Assembly: GCA_964580185.1 (NCBI GenBank)
Contig: CAZOJQ010000003.1
Coordinates: 31,062-95,061 of the forward strand
Direction of reading: 5' to 3'
DNA length: 64,000 nucleotides
DNA from: CAYWWY01 sp964580185
GTDB taxonomy: Bacteria; Thermotogota; Thermotogae; MWEM01
Below the pieces are notes generated by a model. The model was not told the origin of the DNA. It saw only the letters and a list, made by a program, of their open reading frames with translations, and made no database searches. Position numbers and translations under genes: made by a program. Shown piece by piece: positions 25,237 to 34,990 of the stretch; within the stretch, counting starts at the first letter, position 1, and every line of letters starts with the position of its first letter.

Positions 25237-25245
25237 TGGTACAAT
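25237..25245 (+). promoter_or_regulatory. extended -10 promoter
   Basis: TGG-TACAAT, 44 bases before the TTG start of the methyltransferase gene. No clear -35 is seen. Confidence 0.5.
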
Positions 25246-25289
25246 ATTGGAGAGAAAAATCAAGATTTGTTGCTTAAAGGAGATCGAAC

Positions 25290-25856
25290 TTGAGCGGTTA
25301 CGAACCAACAAAAGGAGAAATACTGATTCATAAGCTTATATGCTATTCGATCTTGAGCCCGGTTTACGCTGCATATGTACGTAGTATGGCAATTCGGGGC
25401 CATGAGCAAATTCTTGAGTTTGGTAGCGGTAGCGGAGCTATGTCAAAGCATATTTACAAGAGGCTTGGACCGAAGGGTTGTCTTGCTTGTGTGGATATTT
25501 CCCGTCGTTGGCTTGATATTGTGCGCAACCGCCTTGGACTGGACTCTCGTGTTGAATACCATTTGGGGAAGATATGGGATCTTTCCCTTTCTGAAGACCG
25601 ATTTGATATTGCGGTCATTCACTTCGTGCTTCATGATCTCCCCCGTTCCGAACGGGTTCCTTCGATGATGGCCATCCGAAGATGTATGAAACCGAATGGA
25701 ACATTGTATATTCGAGAGCCCGATGAAGTAGGTCACGGTATGTCTTTGGATGAAATCGAGACAGTATTGGTTAAGGTTGGGTTTCGGATTGGATCTTCAA
25801 ACTCAAGAAAACCGTTCCTTCGAAGCAGAATGAATGAAGTAATCGCGAGAAAATAA
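25290..25856 (+). CDS. class I SAM-dependent methyltransferase (UbiE/Methyltransf_11-like)
   Basis: A 188-residue methyltransferase. Motif I is ILEFGSGSGAMSKHI, the acidic SAM-ribose residue is in LACVDIS, and motif IV is DIAVIHFVLHDLP. Small-molecule methylation is more likely than nucleic acid methylation because no NPPY is present. It starts with TTG at 25290 behind AAAGGAG. It shares a direction with the following GNAT gene (26-base gap), so the two probably form an operon. The substrate is unknown. Confidence 0.8.
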   Translation: MSGYEPTKGEILIHKLICYSILSPVYAAYVRSMAIRGHEQILEFGSGSGAMSKHIYKRLGPKGCLACVDISRRWLDIVRNRLGLDSRVEYHLGKIWDLSLSEDRFDIAVIHFVLHDLPRSERVPSMMAIRRCMKPNGTLYIREPDEVGHGMSLDEIETVLVKVGFRIGSSNSRKPFLRSRMNEVIARK

Positions 25857-25882
25857 GGGAAAAATACTCACTGGAGCCAACA

Positions 25883-26383
25883 ATGGAGCATGCAAAAATC
25901 CGTTTCGCAACAATCCAAGATGGCACTCTTCTGGTTTCCCACAGAAGGAAGATGTTCGAAGATATGGCTCAAGAAGAAGGGTTCCAATATTCGATTGAAT
26001 CCCTAGATGAAATGGAGAAGGCATATTCCCGATTGATTCATTTCAGTTTACGCCAAAATACAAGCCATGCTTGGGTTGCCTTTGCTTTTGGAACCGACGT
26101 GGGCAGTGCGGTATTGACAAGGGCTCCTTGGATTCCAAGTCCCGTGAACCCTACTGGAGAATATGCGTATCTCCATAGCATATACGTAGATCCTTCGTTC
26201 CGAAGAAGAGGAATTGGATATACCTTGGTCCAACGCGTGATTGCTTTTTGCAGGGAGAAAGGAGTCGGGCAAATCCAACTTCATACCAGTGATCAGGCAA
26301 GACCCCTTTACGAGAAACTCGGTTTCAAACCCACTCGGGGAATGAAGCTCACATTTGCTGAGTTAGAAGCCCCTAATGAATGA
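25883..26383 (+). CDS. GNAT-family N-acetyltransferase
   Basis: A 166-residue acetyltransferase with the GNAT core. Motif A is LHSIYVDPSFRRRGIGYTLVQRVI, where RRGIGY binds acetyl-CoA, followed by IQLHTSDQARPLYEKLGFKP. The N-terminal part (VSHRRKMFEDMAQEEG) is the variable substrate side. The substrate is unknown. Confidence 0.88.
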   Translation: MEHAKIRFATIQDGTLLVSHRRKMFEDMAQEEGFQYSIESLDEMEKAYSRLIHFSLRQNTSHAWVAFAFGTDVGSAVLTRAPWIPSPVNPTGEYAYLHSIYVDPSFRRRGIGYTLVQRVIAFCREKGVGQIQLHTSDQARPLYEKLGFKPTRGMKLTFAELEAPNE

Positions 26384-26480
26384 GGCTTTTTAACAAGAGT
26401 TCTATGAGCGCAATTCGAATACCCTTTCCAATGAAACCAATCGAAATCCACCATTCTTTTGTTAATTAGGAGGGAATAGG

Positions 26481-27896
26481 ATGTCAGTAAAAATCAGTAT
26501 TGTGGGAGCGGGAAGCGCGGTGTTTTCTCTCCGCTTGGTTAGTGATCTCTACAAAACGCCCTCTTTGACGGGTGCCACAGTATGCTTGATGGATGTTGAC
26601 GACCAGCGGTTGAGGGCAGTGCAAACTTTAGCGAGGAAGTTCGCTTCAGAGGCAGGGGCAGAAATTTCCTTCGAGGCTACGAATGATCTTGAGAAGGCTG
26701 TTGATGGAGCAAACTATGTAATCAACTCGGCAATGGTCGGAGGGCACGCCTTTTTAGAAAAGATGAGAGCTATCGGAGAAAAACATGGATACTACCGGGG
26801 TATCGATACCCAAGAATTTAATATGGTCTCCGATTACTATACATTAACCAATTGGAAGCAATTTGATTTCTTTACACATTTGACGCGTTTAATGGAACAG
26901 AGGGCTCCAAACGCATGGATGCTTCAAGCGGCCAATCCTGTATTTGAAGGAACCACATTGATTCGAAGGACTTCCTCTATCCAAATGATGGGATTTTGCC
27001 ACGGCCATTTTTCGGTGTGGGAAATCGCAAAAGCCATGAATTTGGAAATGGATCATGTCGATTGGCAAGTAGCGGGCGTGAATCACGGGATTTGGCTGAA
27101 TCGGTTTCGGTACAAAGAACTGGACGCCTATCCTATGTTGGAAAAGTATCTGCTTGCGCTTTCTGACTGGAAACCCAAGCAACCTTTCGACGACAATTTC
27201 TCTCCAGCCGCTCAGGATCTGTTTGCCTTTTACGGAGTGTATCCGATCGGAGATACTCCAAGGAATGGGAGCTGGAAGTACCATTATGATACCGATACAA
27301 AAAAACGATGGTATGGTGAGCCTTGGGGCGGTGCTGATGCTCCGGATGGATGGAGTTGGTATCAACATCAGCTAAGTTTGGTCACACAGGTCATGGCGCA
27401 AATGGCACAAGCCATTCAAGAAAAACCATCATTAGATGTTCGCACATTCCTTACTCCCAAAGTGGGGCAATTACCAGAAGCTTTTTTACAGGAAACGCAA
27501 CGATTATTAGATCCCAAGGAGATGAGCGGAGAACAGCATATTCCGTTCATTGATGCTTTGGAAAACAACCATGGCAATCGTTTTGTCGTGAACATACCCA
27601 ACCAAGGGTTAATCCCCGATATTGCCAATGACGTAGCTGTTGAAGTCAATGCCTGGGTCGATAAGGCGGGGATTCATCCGGAGCCTGTCGATCCTCCTCT
27701 GCCAAAAAGAGTGATTCAATGGTACCTCGCTCCGAGGATTATGAGGATGGAATGGGCTTTAGAAGCCTATCTCAAAAAGGATCCCACGCTGATCGAAGAA
27801 TTTCTGGTCCGAGATCCGCGCACCCATTCATTGGAACAAGTTCGTTCGGTCGTTCAAGAGATTATGCAAGAGAACGGGTATTTGGGAGATTCTTAA
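26481..27896 (+). CDS. GH4 family glycosidase, alpha-glucuronidase-like
   Basis: A 471-residue glycoside hydrolase family 4 enzyme, using NAD+ and a divalent metal by an oxidation-elimination route. The Rossmann start is ISIVGAGSAVFS and the ANPVFEGT loop is conserved. The metal/catalytic motif is CHGH at residues 173-176, with a second His in AGVNHGIW. In GH4 the CHGx form has been associated with alpha-glucuronidases such as the Thermotoga enzyme, while CHE and CHSV mark alpha-glucosidases and alpha-galactosidases. Specificity is therefore inferred from one motif. It stands alone, without transporter or uronate genes nearby, and its end overlaps the convergent giant gene by 35 bases. Confidence 0.88.
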   Translation: MSVKISIVGAGSAVFSLRLVSDLYKTPSLTGATVCLMDVDDQRLRAVQTLARKFASEAGAEISFEATNDLEKAVDGANYVINSAMVGGHAFLEKMRAIGEKHGYYRGIDTQEFNMVSDYYTLTNWKQFDFFTHLTRLMEQRAPNAWMLQAANPVFEGTTLIRRTSSIQMMGFCHGHFSVWEIAKAMNLEMDHVDWQVAGVNHGIWLNRFRYKELDAYPMLEKYLLALSDWKPKQPFDDNFSPAAQDLFAFYGVYPIGDTPRNGSWKYHYDTDTKKRWYGEPWGGADAPDGWSWYQHQLSLVTQVMAQMAQAIQEKPSLDVRTFLTPKVGQLPEAFLQETQRLLDPKEMSGEQHIPFIDALENNHGNRFVVNIPNQGLIPDIANDVAVEVNAWVDKAGIHPEPVDPPLPKRVIQWYLAPRIMRMEWALEAYLKKDPTLIEEFLVRDPRTHSLEQVRSVVQEIMQENGYLGDS

Positions 27897-30800
27897 AAGC
27901 GACGGACAACATCAGTTTAATCCGGTTGATTTGATTGACTTCGCTCGCCCCAGGGTCACAGTCGATGGCAACAATATTGGACAATGGATATGCTTGGCGT
28001 AGCTCTTTTACCATTCCTTTTCCCGTGATGTGATTAGGCAGGCATCCAAAGGGTTGTAGACAGACGATGTTATGAACCCCTGATTGAATCAACTCGACCA
28101 TCTCCGCCGTGAGAAACCATCCTTCCCCGGTTTGATTGCCAAGAGAAAGGTGGCGAGACGCTCCCTTTGCCATTTCATCAATCGGAATCGGAGGAGTAAA
28201 CCGTTTGCTTCGTTGTAAGGCTTTCCGCATCGGTCGTCGGTAGAATTCAACAGCCCGGATGCCTAACACTCCTGCAATATAAGCTAAGAAAGTCCGTCCC
28301 ATGGGCCGGTAGTTGAATTTCATGTTGTACAGCCCGTACATGAAAAAGTCGATCAAGTCGGGAACGACTGCTTCAGCCCCTTCGCTTTCGATCAGTCCTA
28401 CGATGTCGTTGTTCGCAGTAGGGTGATACTTGACCAAGATTTCCCCAACAACGCCTACGCGAGGTTTGATAAGGTCTTCGTGAATAGGCAAATCATCGAA
28501 ATCTTGAACCATCTTTCGGCAGTTCTTCGCAAATGCATTCCAGCCAGACTGTTCCAGGTCATGGATGATCTTTGGTTCCCACTGAGCCGCAAGAGCATTT
28601 GCGCTACCGGGTTTTGCTTCGTACGGGCGCACTCGATAAAGAAGGCGCATTAGCAGATCACCCATCAGAAAACCCATTAATAAGGTATGACCCATTCTCG
28701 GATAAAACCGAAATCCCGGATTTGTTTCCAATCCTTGCATTGAAACAGCAATAACAGGAATGTGATCCAAATCCGCATCCTTCAAAGCCTTACGGATAAA
28801 TGCGATGTAGTTGGTTGCACGGCATCCGCCCCCGGTCTGGGTCATGATAACAGAAGTGTTGTTCAGATCGTACTTTCCGGATGTAAGCGCTTCCATCATT
28901 TGACCAACAATGATAATCGAAGGGTAACACGCGTCATTGTTTACACATCGCAATCCGACATCTACGGCTGTTTTGTCAACCGCGGGCATCACTTCGATCG
29001 TGTAACCGCCCTTTTTGAACCCCGGTTGCAAGAACTGAAAGTGGATCGGGGACATTTGTGGGATCAAGATGGTATGGTTGTCTTTCATTTCTTTCGTAAA
29101 AAAGGCCCTTCGTTGCACTTGATATTGTTTTTCCGGTTGGAATCCTTTTCGTTCCCGTTCTTGAATGGCTGCGACCAAAGACCGCAATCGGATTCTGGCA
29201 GCCCCCAAGTTCGCGATTTCATCAATCTTTAAAACGGTATAGAGTTTGCCATACTGATCCAGTATCTCTTTCGTTTGATCCGTCGTAATGGCATCCAAAC
29301 CACAACCGAAAGAGTTGAGCTGGACCAGTTCCAGATTCGGCTGTAATGCAATGTATGCAGCAGCTCGGTACATTCGATTATGGTACATCCACTGATCGAC
29401 CACCCGCAAAGGCCTGTCCAAATGACCCAAATGCGCGATAGAGTCCTCCGATAAAACAGCGAAACCCAACGACCGAATAATTTGGGGGATTCCATTATGG
29501 ATTTCGGGATCAATGTGATACGGTCTTCCGGCAAGGACAATTCCTTTTTTTCCATTTGCCCGCAAAAAGGAAATCGCTTCTTCTCCTTTCCTTCGGACAT
29601 CCGCTTTATAGGCATCTAAAGCCTTATACGCCTTTTCAAGCGCTTCAGATATCTGAGAAGGGTCTTCGACAAACCCTTTCAACTCTTCTTTAAGCCGCTG
29701 TTCCATCTTTTCTTTGTGATAAAGGGGCAAGAAGGGATTGGAAAATAAGACCTTTCCTTCTCGGAACTCGGGGACATTGGTACGGATGATCTCCGAATAC
29801 GAGATAACTATGGGGCAATTGTACCAATTCCCAGCTTGAGGATCTTCCTTCATGTTCCAAGGAATCCCGGGATAAAAGATCCGATCCACCCCTTTTTCAA
29901 TCAAATCCACAACATGGCCATGAACCAGTTTGGCCGGGTAACAGACAGACTCAGAAGGGATCGTTTCCATTCCTTTTTCAAAGAGGCGCTTAGAGGAGCG
30001 AGAAGAAAGAACCACTCGAAACCCCAAACTCGTGAATAAGGTAAACCAAAAGGGATAATCTTCATACATATTCAATACTCTTGGGATACCGATGGTTCCC
30101 ATGAGCGCTTTTTCTTGAGCCAAGGGTTGATAATCGAAAACCCGATGATATTTGTACTCATAGAGATTCGGTAGGTCGTTATGGAGCAAAGGTGCTCCAA
30201 TCCCTCGTTCACATCGGTTTCCAGTGATATATTGCCTTCCGTCCGAGAAATCGTTGATCGTGAGTAGACACTGATTTCCGCAAAGGGCGCATCTTCGATT
30301 AGAAATGGACACATGGAAATTTTTAAGGGATTCTCCGGGAATCAGATCGCTTGGATCCGTTCCATTCCATCCCTCTTTTGCAATCAAAGCGGCCCCAAAC
30401 GCGCCCATGATCCCTGCGATATCGGGCCGGATCACATTTCTTCCTAAGACTTTTTCAGCCGCTCGCAGGACAGCGTCATTCGAAAAAGTGCCTCCCTGAA
30501 CCACGATCTTTTCTCCCAGATCCTTCACATTTTTCATTCGGATGACTTTAAACAAGGCATTTTTGATTACGGAAAGCGCGATTCCGGCTGATAGGTCTTC
30601 TAGGGTGGCCCCTTCTTTCTGGACTTGTTTTACCTTTGAATTCATGAACACCGTACACCGAGTACCTAAGTCGACCGGGTTTTTGGCTTGCACGCCTTTT
30701 TCAGCGAAGTCCTCTACTTCCATGTTCAAAGTTTTGGCAAAGGTTTCAATGAAAGAGCCACAACCAGATGAACACGCTTCGTTGAGCATAATCGAGTCAA

Positions 30801-32103
30801 TTACTCCATCTGTAATCTTCAAACTCTTCATGTCCTGCCCACCAATATCCAGAACAAAATCCACGTCAGGAAGGAAATAGCGGGCTGCCTTATAATGAGC
30901 TACGGTCTCAATGGCGCCTTCATCTATATGAAAAGCGGTTTTGATCAAGCTTTCGCCGTACCCTGTCACTACAGAGCGTTGGATCCATACTCCCGGGTGC
31001 ATTTTCTCATGAAGGATCTGCAGCGCTTGCAGCGTAGAGTGTAAAGGGCTGCCCCGATTGCTGCTATAGTAGGAAAACAACAGTCTTCCTTTTGCATTAA
31101 CCAGTGCGAGTTTGGTTGTAGTTGATCCGGCATCAATTCCCAGAAAAGCAGGACCATGATGCTGATCAAGGGGGAATCGGTTCACGGTATTTCGCGCGTG
31201 CCGTTCCGTAAATGCGTGATACTCCTCTTCATTTGCGAAGAGTGGCTGTGCACGATCTTTATGTTCTTGATGACCATTGAGTGAAAATACTTGGCGGTAG
31301 AGGCAGGAAAAATCGATACAGGGTTCTTTTTGCGCGGATAAAGCAGCCCCCAGGCTTACAAAGAATAAAGCGTGCTCAGGAAAAAGGATTTGGTCTTCAG
31401 AAAGGCGCAAAGTATCGATAAACCGGTTCCGGAGTTCTGAAAGAAAAAAGAGGGGACCACCCAAGAAAGCGATTTTCCCCCGAATAGGCTTTCCTTGAGC
31501 CAAACCGCTGATCGTTTGATTAACAACAGCTTGAAACACCGATGCAGCGACATCCTCTTTTGAAGCCCCTTCGTTGAGCATAGGTTGGATATCTGTCTTT
31601 GCGAATACACCGCAACGAGAAGCAACCGGAAGAATGGTCTTGAAGGTTTTTGCATATTCATTGAGGCCTTGGGCATCGGTTTGGAGAAGGATCGCCATTT
31701 GATCGATAAAAGACCCTGTACCACCCGCGCAGGTGCCATTCATTCTCTGCTCCAGCGTTTCTCCAAAATACGTGATCTTTGCGTCTTCTCCTCCCAATTC
31801 AATGGCTACATCTGTATTGGGGAGCCAAGTTTCGATTGCATGGGTACTGGCAATCACTTCTTGAACAAAGGGGAATTCAAGTTTTTTTGCAATGCCAAGT
31901 CCCGCTGAACCAGAAAGAACGATCGATACATGATGATTTGCCAAGAAATCTTTGGATTCTTCGATCATTGCAATGAAAGAATTTTTAATATCGGAATAGT
32001 GCCGCCTATATCTCGTAAAAAGAACCGAACGAGTTTCATCCATACCGACCATTTTTATCGTAGTGGAACCGATATCCACACCAAGAGAAACTTTTGGTTT
32101 CAT
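27862..32103 (-). CDS. giant acyl-CoA dehydratase activase / DUF2229 / HgdB-like protein
   Basis: A 1413-residue protein. Two tandem BadF/BadG/BcrA/BcrD ASKHA-ATPase domains start at GVDIGSTTIKMV and LGIDAGSTTTKLALV. Each has the Cys pair that holds a bridging [4Fe-4S] cluster in activases: GTCAGGTGSF with SRCGVF, and ACSSGCGSF with TRCTVF. A Cys-rich linker (CALCGNQC, NRCERG), a DUF2229 region and an HgdB-like C-terminal part with further Cys follow. Activases of this family use ATP to inject an electron into 2-hydroxyacyl-CoA dehydratases. This fused form is widespread in anaerobes but its substrate is unknown. It starts at 32103 behind GGGGTGAG and has its own -10. Confidence 0.9.
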   Translation of the reverse strand: MKPKVSLGVDIGSTTIKMVGMDETRSVLFTRYRRHYSDIKNSFIAMIEESKDFLANHHVSIVLSGSAGLGIAKKLEFPFVQEVIASTHAIETWLPNTDVAIELGGEDAKITYFGETLEQRMNGTCAGGTGSFIDQMAILLQTDAQGLNEYAKTFKTILPVASRCGVFAKTDIQPMLNEGASKEDVAASVFQAVVNQTISGLAQGKPIRGKIAFLGGPLFFLSELRNRFIDTLRLSEDQILFPEHALFFVSLGAALSAQKEPCIDFSCLYRQVFSLNGHQEHKDRAQPLFANEEEYHAFTERHARNTVNRFPLDQHHGPAFLGIDAGSTTTKLALVNAKGRLLFSYYSSNRGSPLHSTLQALQILHEKMHPGVWIQRSVVTGYGESLIKTAFHIDEGAIETVAHYKAARYFLPDVDFVLDIGGQDMKSLKITDGVIDSIMLNEACSSGCGSFIETFAKTLNMEVEDFAEKGVQAKNPVDLGTRCTVFMNSKVKQVQKEGATLEDLSAGIALSVIKNALFKVIRMKNVKDLGEKIVVQGGTFSNDAVLRAAEKVLGRNVIRPDIAGIMGAFGAALIAKEGWNGTDPSDLIPGESLKNFHVSISNRRCALCGNQCLLTINDFSDGRQYITGNRCERGIGAPLLHNDLPNLYEYKYHRVFDYQPLAQEKALMGTIGIPRVLNMYEDYPFWFTLFTSLGFRVVLSSRSSKRLFEKGMETIPSESVCYPAKLVHGHVVDLIEKGVDRIFYPGIPWNMKEDPQAGNWYNCPIVISYSEIIRTNVPEFREGKVLFSNPFLPLYHKEKMEQRLKEELKGFVEDPSQISEALEKAYKALDAYKADVRRKGEEAISFLRANGKKGIVLAGRPYHIDPEIHNGIPQIIRSLGFAVLSEDSIAHLGHLDRPLRVVDQWMYHNRMYRAAAYIALQPNLELVQLNSFGCGLDAITTDQTKEILDQYGKLYTVLKIDEIANLGAARIRLRSLVAAIQERERKGFQPEKQYQVQRRAFFTKEMKDNHTILIPQMSPIHFQFLQPGFKKGGYTIEVMPAVDKTAVDVGLRCVNNDACYPSIIIVGQMMEALTSGKYDLNNTSVIMTQTGGGCRATNYIAFIRKALKDADLDHIPVIAVSMQGLETNPGFRFYPRMGHTLLMGFLMGDLLMRLLYRVRPYEAKPGSANALAAQWEPKIIHDLEQSGWNAFAKNCRKMVQDFDDLPIHEDLIKPRVGVVGEILVKYHPTANNDIVGLIESEGAEAVVPDLIDFFMYGLYNMKFNYRPMGRTFLAYIAGVLGIRAVEFYRRPMRKALQRSKRFTPPIPIDEMAKGASRHLSLGNQTGEGWFLTAEMVELIQSGVHNIVCLQPFGCLPNHITGKGMVKELRQAYPLSNIVAIDCDPGASEVNQINRIKLMLSVAFKNLPNTRSLA

Positions 32104-32146
32104 TGACTCACCCCGAGAATAAGGTCTATCCAATTTGAACCACCGT

Positions 32147-32152
32147 ATTATA
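32147..32152 (-). promoter_or_regulatory. possible -10 box for the giant activase gene
   Basis: Minus-strand TATAAT in which the TAA is the stop codon of the upstream response regulator (GTA TAA T), about 44 bases before the start at 32103. There is no strong -35. Confidence 0.45.
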
Positions 32153-32774
32153 CAGGATTTTCATCGGATTGTTTCAGTTTGGCATATAGCGTGCTTGGGC
32201 TGATCTGTAAAACCTTGCATGTTTGCGTTTTGTTGCCATCCATTTCTTCCAAGGTTTTCCTGATAATGATCCGCTCAGCTTCTTCCAAACTTGTCCCCAC
32301 AGGGATAAAAATGTATCCTCTATGATGCAGTTCTTGAGGGATTACATACTTCTTTTGAATCCGATCCTGCAAAAGCGTAAGATCTTGCCTCATCTGTCGT
32401 GCTTCTAAGGCTCTTTGTACTTCTATTTGAAGATGAGGCAACTCAAATGGCTTCGGTAAAAAGGTATAGGCTCCCTTTTGAATAGCCCGAATGGCATGTT
32501 CAATTTCCGTATGCGCGCTCATGACGATTACTTCTACGTCATGCTGGAGAAACGTCTCTACCAGCTCCAAGCCATCTGCGTCTGGAAGCCGAATATCCAA
32601 AAGCACCAGTTCATAATTTGCATTGATAATTTCATGTAAAGCGGCACTTGCGGTTCCTACAACCGTAGGACAATATTCTTTCTTTTCGAGAGCGCGCTGT
32701 AATAGAAAACCCAAAGAAATATCATCTTCGACGATCAGAATATCGCAACTTTTGGGTTGGCTTCTTTCACTCAT
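32148..32774 (-). CDS. response regulator with Fis-type HTH (no sigma-54 domain)
   Basis: A 208-residue regulator. The receiver domain (DILIVEDDISLG, phospho-Asp in LVLLDIRLPDADG, Lys in FLPKPFE) joins a C-terminal Fis-like helix-turn-helix (TLEEMDGNKTQTCKVLQISPSTLYAKLKQ). This is the NtrC layout without the central AAA+ sigma-54-interaction domain, as in the RegA/PrrA/ActR group of redox regulators. The start is at 32774 behind GGGGTGA. Its kinase is the next gene upstream and the giant activase lies downstream, so control of that gene is a reasonable guess. Confidence 0.87.
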   Translation of the reverse strand: MSERSQPKSCDILIVEDDISLGFLLQRALEKKEYCPTVVGTASAALHEIINANYELVLLDIRLPDADGLELVETFLQHDVEVIVMSAHTEIEHAIRAIQKGAYTFLPKPFELPHLQIEVQRALEARQMRQDLTLLQDRIQKKYVIPQELHHRGYIFIPVGTSLEEAERIIIRKTLEEMDGNKTQTCKVLQISPSTLYAKLKQSDENPV

Positions 32775-32804
32775 TTGGATCACCCCGGAATGCAAACCAA
32801 CGAT

Positions 32805-34151
32805 TCATCTTTGGTTTCGGATTTCGACAACAAAAAGAGTGTAGGAACGCGTGGAACGATATCGGATATGCGCGTCGATTTTGAATGCTACATCCTGGAC
32901 AATTGCTAGACCCAATCCTGTTCCAGACGGTTTTGAAGACTGAAACGCTTCAAAATCCTGTTCCCGCAACTTCTGTGTCCCATCATCAAAGACGAAGACA
33001 GTATACCCTTTCTTATCTTTTCGAACCTTCAATCGTACACAAGTGCGAGCGGCGTCTACGGCGTTGATCAGGAGATTCAGCAGAAGCGTCTTGACTCCGG
33101 AAATGCTGGAATGAAGAATCGGATCTCCTTCAGGGAACTGCACATTTACTCGGAGGCTCCGTAAATGGAGCGTATTTGACACCATTTGAATCAATTCTTC
33201 CGAAAGAACCCTCAAATTGATCTCTTCGACTACCCAATGACCGCGAGCGAAACTTAAAAACTCTCGAATCCTATGTTCTAGTCGCTCGATCTCTCTCTCA
33301 ACCATCGTCAAAGTTGCCAAATCTCGGTCTCCATTCTGGATCAGTTGAAAAGCCAGTTTCACATTGGTCAATGGAGTTTTGATTTCATGGGCTATTCCGG
33401 CCGTAATCCTGCCCAGCATAACCAAACGACGGAATTCTTCCATTTGGCTTTGCTGTTTGCGGATTTCCGTTACATCATGAAAGAAAATGATTTTCCTTTG
33501 ATCTGCAAAAGAGTGAATGGAGAATTGGTACTTTTTCTTCAACTTTCGGGAAAATCCTTCTACTTCACCCGTTCCTTTGGGGAGTAGAATGCCCCGAGAG
33601 CGCATCAATTGGGGTAAAATTCGATATCGCTCGCTTGATCGCAATTGCAGCATACTCTGTGCTACGGGGTTGATCAGCTTGATTTTCCCGTCTCCTTCGC
33701 AAAGGATCACTCCTTCATTCATTTCCCATAGCAATGATTCAAAGGAGGCAAGGAGTTTTCGATAGGATTCAATTTCATCCAAAAACTTGGGCAGTGAGCT
33801 TTCCAAGGTAAACAAAACCTCTTTAAAACCTGAGACTTCTCCGAATGTTTTTAATTCCCCCGCATCTACCGCTTTGAAGACTTTGCGATCTCGAGTCAGG
33901 AAGAAGCGATTTAACAATGCAACCAAACGCGTTGATCGTTGCTGAAGTTTTTGGACATACAACCAAAACCATAACCCGGACCATAGTAGAGCGATCAAAA
34001 CGAAAAAGGGAAAAGGCAAGGACAAACAGGCAAAAAAAACCAAGCTACATCCATATATAACAAAGGAAAACTTTGCGGGATGAGCTTCAATGGTTTTATG
34101 GAAATGAAAGAATCGGAACCAGGATCTTGGTTTGGGTCTATACTTTTTCAT
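32805..34151 (-). CDS. NtrB-like membrane sensor histidine kinase
   Basis: A 448-residue kinase. Two close membrane segments near residues 28-70 (FSFVIYGCSLVFFACLSL; PFFVLIALLWSGLWFW) are followed by a PAS domain (LWEMNEGVILCEGDGKIKLINPVA). The H box is IAHEIKTPLTNVKLA, and HATPase motifs include LLINAVDAAR, FDDGTQK (degenerate for DxGxG) and SGTGLGLAIV. The start overlaps the degV stop by 4 bases. The altered G1 box (DDGTQ) may weaken ATP binding. The signal is unknown; coupling to degV and fabF suggests membrane lipid or fatty-acid status. Confidence 0.87.
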   Translation of the reverse strand: MKKYRPKPRSWFRFFHFHKTIEAHPAKFSFVIYGCSLVFFACLSLPFPFFVLIALLWSGLWFWLYVQKLQQRSTRLVALLNRFFLTRDRKVFKAVDAGELKTFGEVSGFKEVLFTLESSLPKFLDEIESYRKLLASFESLLWEMNEGVILCEGDGKIKLINPVAQSMLQLRSSERYRILPQLMRSRGILLPKGTGEVEGFSRKLKKKYQFSIHSFADQRKIIFFHDVTEIRKQQSQMEEFRRLVMLGRITAGIAHEIKTPLTNVKLAFQLIQNGDRDLATLTMVEREIERLEHRIREFLSFARGHWVVEEINLRVLSEELIQMVSNTLHLRSLRVNVQFPEGDPILHSSISGVKTLLLNLLINAVDAARTCVRLKVRKDKKGYTVFVFDDGTQKLREQDFEAFQSSKPSGTGLGLAIVQDVAFKIDAHIRYRSTRSYTLFVVEIRNQR

Positions 34152-34990
34152 TCCCAAAGAGTAGTGATTCCAACTGATCCCGGACCGACATGAGCGCCAA
34201 TCACCGGGTCCAATAAACTGAACTCGAAGGCGTCAACTTTTAGTTGCATTTGGTCTTGAATTCGGACCTTCAAAGAAGTAGCATCTTTGAGATTGTCGCA
34301 ATGCATAACAGCCACTTTCTTTACAGAGTGGCCTTTTTCGTGGTGAAGGGCTGACTTGAGTATTCGATCCAGGAGGACATTTTTTCCACGCGTCTTTTGA
34401 AGCAACTTGACTTCTCCGTTTTCGAGAGTTAAAATGGGAAATATGCTCAATATCCTACCCATAACAACGGATGCTCGGCTGATCCGGCCCCCACGATATA
34501 AGTAGATAATATCGTGAACAGTAAACAGAGTTCTAGAGCGAAGGGAGAACTGCTCAGCGATCGATACTAGCTCATCAATGGTCTTTCCTTGGTCTCTCGC
34601 GTTCGCTAATTCCTTCACAAGAAATCCTAAAGCCCAGGCCGTTAGCTGAGAATCAATCACTCGAATATCTCCTCCAATGGATTTTGCGGCTAATCGGGCG
34701 GAATTGCATGTCCCACTGAGTTTTTCCGAAATGTGAACCGAAATGATCGTGTCGTAAATCGGAGCCATACGCTCATACACCTTGGCAAAATCATCCGGAG
34801 AAGGTTGACTGGTTGAAGGAGTAAATTGGTTGTCCCGGATTGCTTGGTAATACTTGATCAAATCAACTTGGATTGCTGGAACCAAGCCGTTTTCTCGTCG
34901 AACATACAAGGGAACGACCGATATGTCATTTGCTTTCGTCCAATCCTCGGGCAAGTTCGCGGTACTGTCCGTTACAATACCGATTCTCAT
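34148..34990 (-). CDS. DegV-family fatty-acid-binding protein
   Basis: A 280-residue DegV protein starting MRIGIVTDSTANLPEDW. It carries the conserved TSQPSP loop, the SGTCNSARLAA motif that contacts the carboxylate of a bound fatty acid, and the C-terminal GAHVGPGSVGI. DegV proteins are homologous to FakB, which presents fatty acids to a kinase. No FakA/Dak gene is in the window. It overlaps fabF and the histidine kinase by 4 bases each, linking lipid supply to the two-component system. Confidence 0.92.
   Translation of the reverse strand: MRIGIVTDSTANLPEDWTKANDISVVPLYVRRENGLVPAIQVDLIKYYQAIRDNQFTPSTSQPSPDDFAKVYERMAPIYDTIISVHISEKLSGTCNSARLAAKSIGGDIRVIDSQLTAWALGFLVKELANARDQGKTIDELVSIAEQFSLRSRTLFTVHDIIYLYRGGRISRASVVMGRILSIFPILTLENGEVKLLQKTRGKNVLLDRILKSALHHEKGHSVKKVAVMHCDNLKDATSLKVRIQDQMQLKVDAFEFSLLDPVIGAHVGPGSVGITTLWE

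Noticed and set aside
28762..29232. A 156-codon plus-strand frame within the giant activase gene
   Set aside because: Antisense shadow of strongly conserved coding sequence; no ribosome binding site or family features.
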